From Candidatus Xianfuyuplasma coldseepsis (lineage in GTDB: Bacteria; Bacillota_I; Bacilli_A; Izemoplasmatales; Izemoplasmataceae): 64,000 nucleotides of DNA. The notes under the pieces were generated by a model. That model was not told the DNA's origin. It saw nothing but the letters and a program-made list of their open reading frames with translations, and did no database searches. Positions within the stretch are counted from its first letter, which is position 1; each line of letters begins with the position of its first letter. This document shows positions 17,466 through 27,778 of the stretch, piece after piece. Location of the stretch: assembly GCF_014023125.1 (NCBI RefSeq), contig NZ_CP048914.1, forward strand, positions 1,640,698 through 1,704,697. The letters run 5' to 3'. A program made the translations under genes and the position numbers.

Positions 17466-17999
17466 ATGAGTACTTTGGTGGGGAAAAACATCCAAATACA
17501 AAGCTATAAACATGATGAAACATTGCACCGAATTTGGGAAAAAGCAACTGTAGTCGCTGAAGCGGATGATTACATTGTTGTTGTTAATCGACGAACAAAG
17601 GTGATTGAGTCCAATGGCCGTTTCTGGCATACCAGAGAACCCTCAGTTACGTGGTTTTTTACAGACCATTGGTTTAACATTATTGGCATTATTAAAAAGA
17701 ATGAAATTCACTTTTATTGCAATATCGCTAGTCCTTTTGTCATTGATGATGAAGCGTTAAAATACATTGATTATGATCTTGATATTAAAGTAGTAGATGA
17801 TTTTTCTTATACAACACTGGACCGCAATGAATACAATAAACATAAAATGAAAATGGAATATCCGATCGAACTGAAGTCGATTCTAGAACGTGAACTGTCG
17901 GTATTAAAAGAACGAATTGAACAGCGATCATATCCCTTTGATCATGAGGTTGTAAAACAGTACTATAATCAATATCTGGAGGAAAAAGACGATGAATAA
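17466..17999 (+). CDS. DUF402 nucleoside tri-/diphosphatase-like protein
   Basis: 177 aa, matching the size and sequence style of Bacillus YgaC/Ntdp: a beta-barrel with the family segments RIWEKATVV, GRFWHTREPSVTWFF, FYCNIASPF, the YIDYDLDIKV stretch with Asp ligands, and a C-terminal helix. Family members hydrolyse nucleoside di- and triphosphates with divalent metal. GAGGTGA precedes the ATG. It lies 11 bases after trmL and overlaps the next gene by 8 bases. Confidence 0.85.
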   Translation: MSTLVGKNIQIQSYKHDETLHRIWEKATVVAEADDYIVVVNRRTKVIESNGRFWHTREPSVTWFFTDHWFNIIGIIKKNEIHFYCNIASPFVIDDEALKYIDYDLDIKVVDDFSYTTLDRNEYNKHKMKMEYPIELKSILERELSVLKERIEQRSYPFDHEVVKQYYNQYLEEKDDE

Positions 18000-18570
18000 A
18001 ACATCGATTATGCGGACATACGTACATTTTAGTATCGTGATTGGACTTTATTTCTTATTGGCGATTGTCCTTTATAACAATCGTTTCGGGACGAACTTTC
18101 ATGGATTGGTTACGGTAACCTTATTCAATGTACATTTAGAAACCCTTTACGAAACAAACACCATTTTCAATATGCCTCTCGTTTCGTATTTCATATTCTT
18201 GGTGTTGAATATCCTGGTATTCGTACTGATTGGACGCCACAAAGATGTGACAACGCAATCGTTACGAGATGTCGCCATTTACAATGGATTAATCACCGTG
18301 GTGATGATTGCATCACAAATCGTATACGTCTATATGATCCCCGACCGTATTGGTGGATTGATTGAGAACAACTATTTATACACTGATTTTTACTATACCA
18401 GTAGTCGAATCGTTAAAGCAATAAACTTAAACTACGTTTTGGCGTTGATCTATGTCGTCTATAACATGGTTGTCAGTATCACGACAATGCCACCAAAGGA
18501 AGACAAAGAATTTGTTGATGAAGTCTTACAAGAAGAAGCACTCCTACAACAGTTTCTAAAAGAAGAATAA
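17992..18570 (+). CDS. Multi-pass membrane protein (192 aa), unknown
   Basis: Four or so hydrophobic helices (about residues 12-30, 62-82, 92-115 and 142-162) and a charged, acidic cytosolic tail (KEDKEFVDEVLQEEALLQQF). A GGAGGAAAAAGACG ribosome binding site lies inside the end of the DUF402 gene, so it is co-translated. No recognisable domain. Ends at a strong terminator that closes the queG-trmL operon. Confidence 0.7.
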   Translation: MNKTSIMRTYVHFSIVIGLYFLLAIVLYNNRFGTNFHGLVTVTLFNVHLETLYETNTIFNMPLVSYFIFLVLNILVFVLIGRHKDVTTQSLRDVAIYNGLITVVMIASQIVYVYMIPDRIGGLIENNYLYTDFYYTSSRIVKAINLNYVLALIYVVYNMVVSITTMPPKEDKEFVDEVLQEEALLQQFLKEE

Positions 18571-18590
18571 GCACGTTTTCGTGCTTTTTT
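18570..18590 (+). terminator. Terminator of the queG operon
   Basis: AGCACG/CGTGCT stem with a TTTT loop and a six-T tail. Confidence 0.85.
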
Positions 18591-18648
18591 CCGATATTCT
18601 TACAATGTTCACAACTCTGTGATAAAATAGGGATAACGAGGTGATATG

Positions 18649-19578
18649 ATGGGTAAAAAACGGTTTTGGATTTTAATTGGAATAGGCGCATTTATCGTCA
18701 TATTCTTTATTTTGTTAAGCAATGTACTTGATGTCGGTGTGAAATTACGAGAAATCTCTCCGTACGTCGAATATACATTTTATGGAATAAGCATCCTTCT
18801 CTTTTATGTGTTAATTGTCAATCCGATTCGCGTGATTGCACTCAGTCCAACATTTACCGTAGATGCGATGTTAACCGATGATACGAAGCGACATAAAATC
18901 TATAAGGATGCCACCCAAGTATTATTGAAAAACAATCGATTAACCGACGATGATAAAGAGCTATTAAAAGGTTCTATGAACAACCATGAAGAGCTTCGCA
19001 ATAGTCTTCAGACCGTATTTGAAACCACGCTTAAAAACGAGATGAATGAAGTGATCGTCCGCAATGCTAAAAGCGTGCTAGTAACCACGGCTTTATCGCA
19101 AAATGGAAATTTGGATATGCTTAGTGTGTTGGCTATTAACTTGAAAATGATTCGCGAAATAGTTGAAGTATCGGGATTTCGTCCGAGTTATCCATATTTG
19201 GGTAAACTCAGTTTGAATGTCATGGTAACCTCACTCATTGCCGAAGGAATCGAAGATATTGATATGACAGAATACATGCCAACGAAAATTGGTGAAACCC
19301 TAACCGATATTCCCTTCTTAAAAACAATCTCGTCGAGCTTGATTGGTGGAATAGCAAATAGCTTACTTACGTGTCGTGTCGGGATTATTACGCAAAAATA
19401 CCTGTATAATGACAACCAGTTATTAGACAAGAAACAAATTCGTCGAAATGCCTATAAAGAAAGTGTAAAACTCATGCCAAGGATCATCTCTGAAGGCTTG
19501 GTTGCTTTTCCAAAGGGAGTTGCTAGTATCTTCTCTAGACCGTTTAAAAAGGCGGCGAAGAAAGAAGAAAACGAATGA
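18649..19578 (+). CDS. DUF697-like membrane protein (309 aa)
   Basis: Two N-terminal transmembrane helices (about residues 5-25 and 42-62), a helical middle region, then a GxxP-rich C-terminal membrane-associated part (GFRPSYPYLGKLSLNVMVTS and SSSLIGGIANSLLTCRVG). That pattern resembles DUF697/YcjF-type proteins, some of which pair with GTPases. The second ATG is chosen because GAGGTGA is then five bases away rather than two. The stop overlaps the next gene (ATGA). Confidence 0.65.
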   Translation: MGKKRFWILIGIGAFIVIFFILLSNVLDVGVKLREISPYVEYTFYGISILLFYVLIVNPIRVIALSPTFTVDAMLTDDTKRHKIYKDATQVLLKNNRLTDDDKELLKGSMNNHEELRNSLQTVFETTLKNEMNEVIVRNAKSVLVTTALSQNGNLDMLSVLAINLKMIREIVEVSGFRPSYPYLGKLSLNVMVTSLIAEGIEDIDMTEYMPTKIGETLTDIPFLKTISSSLIGGIANSLLTCRVGIITQKYLYNDNQLLDKKQIRRNAYKESVKLMPRIISEGLVAFPKGVASIFSRPFKKAAKKEENE

Positions 19579-19958
19579 AAAAACTTGGGAAGCGACTTTT
19601 AATTCTTCTCATCATCGCAGCTGTTTTATATGGAGCCTATATGCTCTTTGTGATGCCATCTGGTTATACTGATAAAGATCAATTGGTTACCGATTTCTTT
19701 ACCAATATGGATTCCAGTGATGCCTGTGAAACGTATTTTGGCGATGAGACGAGGAGCTATTGTGATACGTTTGTCCAATTATTTGATGGTGAGACCGTAA
19801 CGGTGAAACGCACTGTAACAAGCGGTAGTACCATTATTGCAACCATTGAAGTTGGATCCAATGAAGAAGAGTTTATCGTCACATTTGTTAGTAAGGACGT
19901 GACAAATTACAAACGATTCTTCAATAGTTCGTATTACTATATTGATACCATTGAATAA
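19575..19958 (+). CDS. Single-TM exported protein (127 aa), unknown
   Basis: Basic N-terminus (MKKLGKR) and one hydrophobic helix, followed by an extracytoplasmic domain of about 95 residues with two cysteines close together (SSDACETYFGDETRSYC) that could form a disulfide. Overlaps the preceding membrane protein by four bases, so the two may work as a pair. No family recognised. Confidence 0.65.
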   Translation: MKKLGKRLLILLIIAAVLYGAYMLFVMPSGYTDKDQLVTDFFTNMDSSDACETYFGDETRSYCDTFVQLFDGETVTVKRTVTSGSTIIATIEVGSNEEEFIVTFVSKDVTNYKRFFNSSYYYIDTIE

Positions 19959-19984
19959 AAAAAAGGTCATTTGACCTTTTTTTG
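19956..19984. terminator. Bidirectional terminator
   Basis: AAAAAAAGGTCA/TGACCTTTTTTT hairpin between convergent genes. Confidence 0.9.
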
Positions 19985-21088
19985 ATTGTAATAAATTATG
20001 AGTGGAACCATCATTTCTTCAGCACTAAGTCCGGCATGATGTGCTTTGTATCCTTTACCTTCATGGAGACCAAACATAGATAGTGATGTGGCGACACTAA
20101 TGTAATTCCCAAAACACTGCATTAAATTAGGATGGATCTCTCCCTCACCAAACCATTGTTTCTCTAGAAAATCCGATGTTTTGTATAAGTCGAAGTACGA
20201 GCCGAAATGTGTAGTAAATGACTCTTCGAATGCGGATTCATGCCCCTCTTTGATATAAAATGTAGTCACCCGTGGTTCAATTGCTGGTTTGCGAATAAAA
20301 TGGGTTGTCACATCGTGATATTCGAAGAGAGGAATAATGTCGACATCAACGAGACCGTGATCGGCAATCAAAACAACAAGTGTATCATCATCTACATTGT
20401 TAATTAGTGATGTAAAGTCCTGATTCAATCCTTGGACAACGGCCTTGGTTTCCTTGCTGGACGTCCCATGGACATGTTGGGTTAAATCCGGTTCGATCCA
20501 ATAGACGTAATTGAACGATTGATCGGTATTGTGTGTCGTTAATAGGACACGCTCAATCTGCTGGGCAAAAGTCTCACTACCACCTTCACGAAACGATGGA
20601 AAAAACTCATTGGTTTGAATCGTTGGATTGGCCTTATTTATCTTGTCGTACATGGTTTCAAATGAGAAATATTTATGTCGTAAATCCTCGCTGAACACGT
20701 CACCAGTGTAAAAATCTTTATTCTGAAATACCACAGCGTGAACGTCTTCTTCTTGATAATACTGGACCCAACCGATATGACCGTTAACAATCGGGGGATC
20801 ACCGGACAATACCGCATCGGTTGCTGCAACCGTTGTCGGTGGAAAAACGCTGGTAATCGGCCGTTGAAGATATTGGCGGATGGCGTCATTTGGCTGTAGA
20901 TGTTCTTCGATTACGTTCATTCCAAGTCCATCTAGTAACACATAGATAATATGATTAAACGAATGATTGTCTAGGACTTGATCGAGTTCGGGTAATGAAG
21001 GATAATCATGTTTTGCTTTATAGTGTCGCAAAAAGGAGTTTGTGACGTTTAGTATCGATTCTTGATAATTGGGCAATGTGATTTTCAT
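19967..21088 (-). CDS. AlkP-superfamily phosphodiesterase / nucleotide pyrophosphatase
   Basis: 373 aa, alkaline-phosphatase fold of the type I phosphodiesterase family. Visible metal and nucleophile motifs: YVLLDGLGMN near residue 58, SVFPPTTVAATDAVLSG (Thr nucleophile region), LIADHGLVDVD, and the late HHAGLSAEEMMVPLI. There is no signal peptide, so it is probably cytosolic. Start 21088 follows AGGAGTGAGCCT; a longer frame to 21109 lacks a site. Substrate unknown; family members hydrolyse phosphodiesters, nucleotides or phosphonates. Confidence 0.85.
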   Translation of the reverse strand: MKITLPNYQESILNVTNSFLRHYKAKHDYPSLPELDQVLDNHSFNHIIYVLLDGLGMNVIEEHLQPNDAIRQYLQRPITSVFPPTTVAATDAVLSGDPPIVNGHIGWVQYYQEEDVHAVVFQNKDFYTGDVFSEDLRHKYFSFETMYDKINKANPTIQTNEFFPSFREGGSETFAQQIERVLLTTHNTDQSFNYVYWIEPDLTQHVHGTSSKETKAVVQGLNQDFTSLINNVDDDTLVVLIADHGLVDVDIIPLFEYHDVTTHFIRKPAIEPRVTTFYIKEGHESAFEESFTTHFGSYFDLYKTSDFLEKQWFGEGEIHPNLMQCFGNYISVATSLSMFGLHEGKGYKAHHAGLSAEEMMVPLIIYYNQKKVK

Positions 21089-21117
21089 AGGCTCACTCCT
21101 AACAGTCAATTATACCA

Positions 21118-21145
21118 TAAAAAAAACGCAATTATGCGTTTTTTA
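21118..21145 (-). terminator. Terminator of the M42 peptidase gene
   Basis: AAAAAACGCA/TGCGTTTTTT hairpin just past the stop on the minus strand. Confidence 0.85.
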
Positions 21146-22165
21146 GGTTAAATAATGAAGCAATAATGAAATCGTGGCTTCGATTGCTTTCACATGGGTT
21201 CTCTCCATGCCATGTGAAGCGTGAACACCAGGACCTAATAAGGCTCCTTTAAAATCATTACCACCACGAATTGCAGCAGAAACGTCACTACCGTAATACG
21301 GATAAATATCTACCGCATGGGCGATGTCGTTCGCTTTGGCAACTTGAATTAAGCGGTTTGTTAAATCATAATCATACGGACCACTGGAATCTTTGGGACA
21401 AATCGAGACATCGTATTCCGTGCAGGTTAAGTCATCGCCAATGCAGCCCATATCCACAGCAATCATTTCGTCCAGTTCCGGAATAAAGGAAGCACCGTGG
21501 CCGACTTCTTCATACGTAGAGATTATAAATTTAATCGTGTATTTTGGCGTGATGTTCTGTTCTTGTAAATATTGAATTAAGCCAAAAATACTGGCGACAT
21601 TGATCTTGTCATCTAAGAATCTAGACTTGATAAAATTACTGGATGTAATTGTGGTTTTGGGATCGATGAAAATGAAATTACCAACTTCAATGCCTAGTTG
21701 TTCGACGTCTTCTTTATTGTGAACAACTTCATCCAAGCGAACATACATATTTTCCGGACTGCGTTCTTTTGATTTTGCATCTTTGTAAACGTGAATCGCA
21801 GGACTTGTCGATAAGAATGTACCGGTATATTCCTTGTTATCACGGGTTTTAATGGTACAATATTCACCATCCAATGTTGGCCAAATCGGCCCACCAATTG
21901 TGGTGAATTTGATTTCCCCTTTACTGTTGATGCTGCGAACCATAGCACCAAGAGTATCGACGTGAACACTTAATCCAACACTATAGTCTGTCAAACCGGG
22001 ATATGTAATGATCAAATTCCCCTTTTTTGTCGTTGTTGTTTCAAGGTTATATGTTGAAGCTTCTTGTTTGATTCTGGGGATGATTTCAACGGGATATCCA
22101 CTGGGACTAGGAATCTGTAATATCTCCTTTGCAAGGCGTAAAATATACGCTCGATTGATTTTCAT
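21143..22165 (-). CDS. M42-family metallo-aminopeptidase
   Basis: 340 aa, co-catalytic metal peptidase. Metal-site segments of the family: LSVHVDTLGAMV (His, Asp), the loop with KSRFLDDKINVASI (bridging Asp), STYEEVGHGAS (Glu-Glu), MIAVDMGCIGD and the last ligand in GVHASHGMERTH. Cytosolic, no signal. A second, more distant M42 gene lies at 40332. By family it trims peptides from proteolysis. Confidence 0.9.
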   Translation of the reverse strand: MKINRAYILRLAKEILQIPSPSGYPVEIIPRIKQEASTYNLETTTTKKGNLIITYPGLTDYSVGLSVHVDTLGAMVRSINSKGEIKFTTIGGPIWPTLDGEYCTIKTRDNKEYTGTFLSTSPAIHVYKDAKSKERSPENMYVRLDEVVHNKEDVEQLGIEVGNFIFIDPKTTITSSNFIKSRFLDDKINVASIFGLIQYLQEQNITPKYTIKFIISTYEEVGHGASFIPELDEMIAVDMGCIGDDLTCTEYDVSICPKDSSGPYDYDLTNRLIQVAKANDIAHAVDIYPYYGSDVSAAIRGGNDFKGALLGPGVHASHGMERTHVKAIEATISLLLHYLT

Positions 22166-22241
22166 AATTTCACCTCACATTATTATAACATAGTTATAGG
22201 ATAAACAAAATATATGTTATAATATGGTCGAGGTGATGACA

Positions 22242-22832
22242 ATGATCATTGTTTTTGGTGGGGCATTTAACCCGGTTACCAATGCGCATTTGGAAGTGTG
22301 TGATTTTACGCTATCGCAGTTTCCGAATGCTACATTCTTATTTCTCCCAGTAAGCAGTGCTTACACGAAAAGTGATTTAGCTAGTAATTATGATCGTGTG
22401 AATATGTTAAAGCTAGCTATTAGCGACAAAGAACATGTTGCGATTAGTGAGATTGAAATTAGCGATAGTGATTATTTAGGTACGTATCAATCACTAATCC
22501 GAATCAGTGATGCATATCAGGATGATGTCCTGTTTGTCGTTGGTGCGGATAACCTCATTAACATGCACAAATGGATCAATATTCATGGCCTACTGTCGGA
22601 GTTTAAAATCATTGTGTTAGGTCGATATGGTCTTGATATTCATAACCTCATTATGCACAATCCGGTATTGCAACGTCATCAATCACAATTTGTCTTGTTC
22701 CCGGAGTTTGATATGGATATTAGTTCGACGGGATTTCGAGAATCCTTTGATAAGTCCCTAGTACCAGAAGCAGTGTATGACTATATAATAAATAATGAAT
22801 TGTATCGAGGTGATGAAGATGTTCAAGAATGA
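22242..22832 (+). CDS. nadD: Nicotinate-nucleotide adenylyltransferase
   Basis: Transfers AMP to nicotinate mononucleotide in NAD synthesis. The nucleotidyltransferase motif GGAFNPVTNAH is at the N-terminus, VVGADNLINMHKW in the middle and SSTGFRES near the end (ISSTxxR-type motif). Start 22242 follows GAGGTGA; an upstream in-frame ATG at 22224 would add six residues. It overlaps nadE by 14 bases, so the last two NAD steps are co-translated. Confidence 0.93.
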   Translation: MIIVFGGAFNPVTNAHLEVCDFTLSQFPNATFLFLPVSSAYTKSDLASNYDRVNMLKLAISDKEHVAISEIEISDSDYLGTYQSLIRISDAYQDDVLFVVGADNLINMHKWINIHGLLSEFKIIVLGRYGLDIHNLIMHNPVLQRHQSQFVLFPEFDMDISSTGFRESFDKSLVPEAVYDYIINNELYRGDEDVQE

Positions 22833-24681
22833 CTTTATTAAAGTAGCGAGTATCACCCCACGATTGAAAGTGGGAAATCCAGATTACAATATCAAAGAAA
22901 TTATATCGTTATTACAAGATAATCAAGCGGCCATTGCCGTTTTTCCGGAACTGTCAGTGACCGCATATACTTGTAACGATCTCTTTTTCCAAGAAAGTCT
23001 ACTCCATGCAACCAAAACGGCCATTGCATTCTTATTAGAGAACAATCCTCATCCCGGAATTGTTGTCGTTGGTGCACCGTTAGAACTGGATGGAGTACTC
23101 TATAATTGTGCATTTGTTATTCAACGACAAACCATTTTAGGAATTGTACCAAAATTCTATTTACCAAACACGGGTGAGTTTTATGAAAAACGATGGTTTC
23201 AAAGTGGGTTTAATGTTGTGAAACACGTACAGGAAGTATCCTACTTGAATCAAACCGTTCCCTTTGGTAAACTGCTATTTAGGGAAGAACATGATGAACT
23301 ATCGTTTGGCATTGAAGTCTGTGAAGATATGTGGGCACCGATTAGCCCTGGGAATATTCTCAGTCTCAATGGTGCTCGAATCATCGTGAATCTCAGTGCA
23401 TCCAATGAAGTCTTAGGAAAACGAGAAATTCGAAAACGAGCAATCTTAGAACACAGTCGCCGCAATGCAGGAGCATATGTATACAGTAGTGCCGGTGTCC
23501 ATGAGAGCTCTAGTGAAACGGTCTTCTCAGGTCATAATCTTATTGCCCAAAACAGTGAACTAATCGTTGAAACCGAGAATTTCAATCAAGATAGTGAAAT
23601 TATTTATGGTGATATTGATTTAGCGAAAATCGATTTTGCTCGTCGTACAAACGCGAGTTATCGCGATAGTATGAACTTATATCGCCATGATGTTCAACAC
23701 ATCACATTTTCCTTAGAAAAAAGTGAGGATTATACCTTTTCAAAAAAGTTTGATCGCACGCCGTTCATCCCCAAAAAGAACATCTTAGCAAGTTTTGAAA
23801 AAATCGCTGCATTACAAGAAAATGCTTTGATTAAACGGCTAAACCACGTGCGTGCGAATCATGTTGTTATTGGGATTAGTGGGGGTCTTGATTCAACATT
23901 AGCTTTATTAATCGCATGCCGTGCTTTTGATGCATTGGCACTCGACCGTAAAGGTATTATTGCGGTCACAATGCCGGGACTACATACCAGCAAAAAAACC
24001 AAAATCAATGCGGATAACTTGATGAAACACCTTCAGGTTACAGCGCTTGATATTGATATCAATCAGCACGTAAAAGATCATTTCTCATTGATTGGTCACG
24101 ATGGGGTAACCGAAGATATCACTTATGAAAATACACAAGCTCGTGCACGGACGATGATTTTAATGAATTTGGCCAATACCTATGGTGGTCTAGTGCTTGG
24201 AACTGGTGATTTGAGTGAAATGGCACTCGGATGGTGTACCTATAATGGTGACCAAATGAGTATGTATGGTATCAACGTCGGAATCCCCAAAACATTGGTT
24301 CGATTTATGATTACCGAGTATGCCAATCACAAATTCATTAGCGCTGTACAAGACACACTCTATGATATTGTGGCGACACCAATCACACCAGAACTAACAA
24401 GTAATCAAAAAACCGAAGAAGCTATCGGTAAATATGAAATCAATGATTTTATCATCCATCGCGTCTTACGCTATGGGGATACCGCCGATCGGATTCAATG
24501 GTTATTACCGATGGTATTCGATTTAACAACGAAAGAAACAACACACTATGTATCACAATTTTTCCGGCGTTTTTACTCGCAACAATTTAAACGACAAGCA
24601 ACACCGGACGGACCCAAAATATTGGATATTTCAGTGAATCCTAGAGGTGATTTGCGGTTGCCTTCGGATATTGACTACTAA
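22819..24681 (+). CDS. nadE: Glutamine-dependent NAD+ synthetase
   Basis: Final NAD step: amidation of nicotinic acid adenine dinucleotide. N-terminal nitrilase-like glutaminase (about residues 1-290) with Glu in [11 protein letters not shown] and catalytic Cys in [11 protein letters not shown]-terminal ATP-pyrophosphatase domain with P-loop [31 protein letters not shown], and the C-terminal DGPKILDI region. About 620 aa, the long glutamine-using form. Start 22819 follows GAGGTGATGAAG inside the nadD end. Confidence 0.95.
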   Translation: MFKNDFIKVASITPRLKVGNPDYNIKEIISLLQDNQAAIAVFPELSVTAYTCNDLFFQESLLHATKTAIAFLLENNPHPGIVVVGAPLELDGVLYNCAFVIQRQTILGIVPKFYLPNTGEFYEKRWFQSGFNVVKHVQEVSYLNQTVPFGKLLFREEHDELSFGIEVCEDMWAPISPGNILSLNGARIIVNLSASNEVLGKREIRKRAILEHSRRNAGAYVYSSAGVHESSSETVFSGHNLIAQNSELIVETENFNQDSEIIYGDIDLAKIDFARRTNASYRDSMNLYRHDVQHITFSLEKSEDYTFSKKFDRTPFIPKKNILASFEKIAALQENALIKRLNHVRANHVVIGISGGLDSTLALLIACRAFDALALDRKGIIAVTMPGLHTSKKTKINADNLMKHLQVTALDIDINQHVKDHFSLIGHDGVTEDITYENTQARARTMILMNLANTYGGLVLGTGDLSEMALGWCTYNGDQMSMYGINVGIPKTLVRFMITEYANHKFISAVQDTLYDIVATPITPELTSNQKTEEAIGKYEINDFIIHRVLRYGDTADRIQWLLPMVFDLTTKETTHYVSQFFRRFYSQQFKRQATPDGPKILDISVNPRGDLRLPSDIDY

Positions 24682-24704
24682 TAAGAAAAGAGGATTTCAT
24701 TATC

Positions 24705-25838
24705 ATGAAAAAACGAGTTGTTGTTGGACTTAGTGGTGGCGTTGACAGTAGCGTTGCTGCAGCATTATTAAAAGAACAAGGCTATGATGTCATTGGTCTT
24801 TTTATGCGTAACTGGGATTCCACAACAAACAACGATATTCTTGGTAATCCAACAATCGATGATGACATCTGCCCACAAGAGATTGACTACCAAGATGCAG
24901 AAAAGGTAGCCAACAAATTAGGTGTGCCTATATTTAGGGTTGACTTCATTAAAGAATATTGGGATAATGTATTCACATACTTCCTTGATGAGTATAAAAA
25001 AGGACGGACACCAAACCCGGATATTCTGTGCAATAAATACATAAAATTTGATGCATTTATCGAACACGCAAAACAATTTAATCCAGACTATATTGCCATG
25101 GGTCATTATGCCAGAGTTGAGCATGGCGACCATCCGAAACTACTCCGGGGGATTGATAATAACAAGGATCAAACCTACTTCCTTAGTCAATTGACCGAAA
25201 AGCAATTATCACATACATTATTTCCTGTTGGTGAACTGACAAAACAAGAAGTTCGTGATATTGCTCACAAGTATGATTTAGCCACCAAAGACAAAAAAGA
25301 TTCCACGGGAATATGCTTTATTGGTGAACGCGATTTCAATCGTTTTCTAGCCAACTATCTACCGAGTCAGTCAGGAAACATGATTACCGAAGATGGTGAT
25401 GTATTAAATACCCATCAAGGGTTGATGTATTACACCATTGGCCAACGAAAAGGTCTCGGTATTGGTGGAAGTAATCAATATGATAATAAACCGTGGTTTG
25501 TCATTGGTAAAAACCTAGAAACCAATGATTTGATTATCGGACAAGGATTTCATCATCCCGTATTGTACAGTGATTCATGTATCGTGGAAGATGTCAATTT
25601 AATCAATCTAAAGCGTTTTGAAGGACCGTTATATTGTACGGCAAAATTCCGGTATCGCCAACAAGATCATCCGGTAACCATTGAATTTAACGATGACGAT
25701 ACACTACAAGTTACCTTTGAACAGGATATTCGAGCAATTACACCAGGACAAGCAGCAGTATTTTACGATGGCGAAGTCTGTCTAGGAGGCGGGTTTATCA
25801 AAGCAGCCTACAAAAATGGACAAAAACGACAATATTAG
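24705..25838 (+). CDS. mnmA: tRNA-specific 2-thiouridylase
   Basis: Makes 2-thiouridine at wobble position 34 of Lys, Glu and Gln tRNAs. P-loop [12 protein letters not shown] at residue 7, catalytic cysteines in [12 protein letters not shown] and [12 protein letters not shown], then a C-terminal beta-barrel. 377 aa, the normal length. An AAGAGGA-type site precedes the ATG. It continues the nad run with 24 bases of spacing. Confidence 0.96.
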   Translation: MKKRVVVGLSGGVDSSVAAALLKEQGYDVIGLFMRNWDSTTNNDILGNPTIDDDICPQEIDYQDAEKVANKLGVPIFRVDFIKEYWDNVFTYFLDEYKKGRTPNPDILCNKYIKFDAFIEHAKQFNPDYIAMGHYARVEHGDHPKLLRGIDNNKDQTYFLSQLTEKQLSHTLFPVGELTKQEVRDIAHKYDLATKDKKDSTGICFIGERDFNRFLANYLPSQSGNMITEDGDVLNTHQGLMYYTIGQRKGLGIGGSNQYDNKPWFVIGKNLETNDLIIGQGFHHPVLYSDSCIVEDVNLINLKRFEGPLYCTAKFRYRQQDHPVTIEFNDDDTLQVTFEQDIRAITPGQAAVFYDGEVCLGGGFIKAAYKNGQKRQY

Positions 25839-25847
25839 GAGGACATT

Positions 25848-26270
25848 ATGAACGGAACCATTATTTTAGCAAACAACCATATTATCGAAATTGAACTATT
25901 CGAACAAGAAGCACCAATCACAGTTAACAACTTTAAGACATTGGCGAACAAAGGATTCTACAACGGACTCACATTTCATCGTGTCATTCCTGGATTTGTT
26001 GCACAAGGTGGATGTCCAATCGGAAATGGTACCGGTGGACCCGGATACACGATTCCTTGTGAAACCAAAAACAACCCACACAAGCATGTTGTTGGTGCGA
26101 TTAGTATGGCTCATGCTGGAAAAGATACCGGTGGCAGTCAGTTCTTTATCTGCTATGATAGCTTCCCCCATTTAGATGGTGTTCACACCGTCTTTGGGCA
26201 AGTCACAAAAGGGATGGAATTTGTCGATCAAATCCAACAAGGAGATCGAATCAAAGAAATCATTATATAG
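25848..26270 (+). CDS. Cyclophilin-type peptidyl-prolyl isomerase
   Basis: 140 aa, short bacterial cyclophilin. Active-site segments [46 protein letters not shown] and [11 protein letters not shown] are all present. There is no signal peptide, so it acts in the cytosol. AGGAGG is placed well before the ATG, ten bases after mnmA. Confidence 0.94.
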   Translation: MNGTIILANNHIIEIELFEQEAPITVNNFKTLANKGFYNGLTFHRVIPGFVAQGGCPIGNGTGGPGYTIPCETKNNPHKHVVGAISMAHAGKDTGGSQFFICYDSFPHLDGVHTVFGQVTKGMEFVDQIQQGDRIKEIII

Positions 26271-26280
26271 GGGTGTATGA

Positions 26281-27099
26281 ATGAAAAAACTAGGCATAGC
26301 TCTTGCTGGTGGAGGCGCTAGAGGAGCGTATCAAATTGGTGCATGGAAAGCGCTGAAAGAATTTGGAATCGACCAACATATTACAGCCTTTAGCGGCGCA
26401 AGTGTTGGTTCATTGAATGCCGTGTTGTTTGCTATGGGGGACTACGAACTTGCAAAAGAAACATGGATGAATTTGGATGATAAGAGTTTGTTCAATATCG
26501 AAAAACATATCATGAAACGCTTGTTTAAAGAAAAACTCAACTTCTTTAACCGTGGTGTATTTAGCACCCGTAAACTGGAGAAAATGCTTCATGAAACAAT
26601 CGATTATGACATCATTAAAGACAAAGAAATATACGTTGCGACAACACATATTGGTGATGACAACAGCACATTTTTTGACCTACTACGAACAAACTATGAA
26701 CATTACTTCAAAAAAAATCAGCGCATTCATTACGTTGATTTGCGAACCATTGATCCAGAAACCATTGAAAAGACATTGTTGGCTTCCTGCGCTATTCCAA
26801 TTGCATTCCGACCGATTACAATCAAAGGGAAAACCTATTACGATGGCGGTGTGTTAGACAATACACCCTATCAACCATTAATTGATGCCGGATGCGATAC
26901 GATTATCGTTATCGATTTGTATACATTCAGTTCGATGCGGATTAAAAAAGTCGAAGAGGCAAACGTCTATACCATTTTTCCCAAACGCAGTTTACGAGGA
27001 ATTCTTGATTTTTCTCACAAACACATCGAACGCCGATTTGAACTCGGATATCACGATATGAAGCAGAAACTAGAAACGATTAAAGATGAATTACTATGA
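26281..27099 (+). CDS. Patatin-like phospholipase
   Basis: 272 aa acyl hydrolase. The oxyanion loop AGGGARGAYQIG is at residues 9-20. The catalytic Ser 41 is in GASVG, and the catalytic Asp at about 187 is in YDGGV. No signal or TM, so probably a cytosolic or peripheral lipid hydrolase (RssA/YchK-like size). It follows the cyclophilin gene by ten bases and may be the last gene of this run, since a terminator-like hairpin follows. Confidence 0.9.
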   Translation: MKKLGIALAGGGARGAYQIGAWKALKEFGIDQHITAFSGASVGSLNAVLFAMGDYELAKETWMNLDDKSLFNIEKHIMKRLFKEKLNFFNRGVFSTRKLEKMLHETIDYDIIKDKEIYVATTHIGDDNSTFFDLLRTNYEHYFKKNQRIHYVDLRTIDPETIEKTLLASCAIPIAFRPITIKGKTYYDGGVLDNTPYQPLIDAGCDTIIVIDLYTFSSMRIKKVEEANVYTIFPKRSLRGILDFSHKHIERRFELGYHDMKQKLETIKDELL

Positions 27100-27107
27100 G
27101 AAAAATC

Positions 27108-27145
27108 ACACCTTCAGTCATACCATATGATTGGAGGTGTTTTTA
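27108..27145 (+). terminator. Hairpin with T-run that also sequesters the next gene's Shine-Dalgarno
   Basis: Fourteen-base arms at 27108-27121 and 27127-27140 pair fully with two G-U pairs around an ACCAT loop, then TTTT. The 3' arm contains the GGAGGTG that serves the ATG at 27146. It can therefore end transcription from the patatin gene and hide the site of the next gene. Confidence 0.7.
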
Positions 27146-27778
27146 ATGAAAAAACTATTTACAATGACATTGCTATTACTTGTATTTGCCTTATCCAAAC
27201 AACATGTTCACGCTAGTGATTACTTATCGTATCAAGAAACGGAGTTCGAACATAGCGGAATGGTGTGGATGGAAAACTTCCCTGATTCAGACTATGAAAA
27301 ATATATCGAAAAAGTATCCAAACGACGCTTCTTTGGATGGCGTACCTATACCGCATACAAAACCGAACCAGTGATTTATACCAAAGAAACGTTGTATGTA
27401 ATTTACAATGAAGGCGAAACACCAATCACGGAGAATTTTCGCTTTGAAACCAATCGTTATGTTAAAAAACAATACAGTGCCTCAGGCTCAATTGCGCTGG
27501 ATGCCAGTGGACCATATAATGGGTTTAAATTGGGATTGGAAAGCAAATTGGATTCCTCGATAACCACGACAACAATGAATCAAGAAGAAGAGGAAATCAC
27601 GATCAAAGTATTGGTCGACCCCAATACTCATCTCCTCGTTCAGGTAAAGGGAGAAGGTAAGGTATCCAATGGTGTAGCCGCATACTACGCGTTTTGGAAG
27701 CGAATACGTCAAGGTGGTTGGGAAGTCTTTATCGTTACTACGGAATACTATAGTATTGTGAAAGAAGTTATTGAATGA
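27146..27778 (+). CDS. Secreted protein of unknown function (210 aa)
   Basis: Clear signal peptide (MKKLFTMTLLLLVFALSKQHVHA, probable cleavage after AHA/ASD). The mature part of about 185 residues looks beta-rich, with alternating hydrophobic and polar residues (GFKLGLESKLDSSITTTTMN, ITIKVLVDPNTHLLVQVKGEG). No family recognised. It overlaps the next gene (ATGA) and heads a run of two exported proteins plus an ABC transporter. Transport substrate or accessory factor of that transporter is a reasonable guess. Confidence 0.7.
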   Translation: MKKLFTMTLLLLVFALSKQHVHASDYLSYQETEFEHSGMVWMENFPDSDYEKYIEKVSKRRFFGWRTYTAYKTEPVIYTKETLYVIYNEGETPITENFRFETNRYVKKQYSASGSIALDASGPYNGFKLGLESKLDSSITTTTMNQEEEEITIKVLVDPNTHLLVQVKGEGKVSNGVAAYYAFWKRIRQGGWEVFIVTTEYYSIVKEVIE

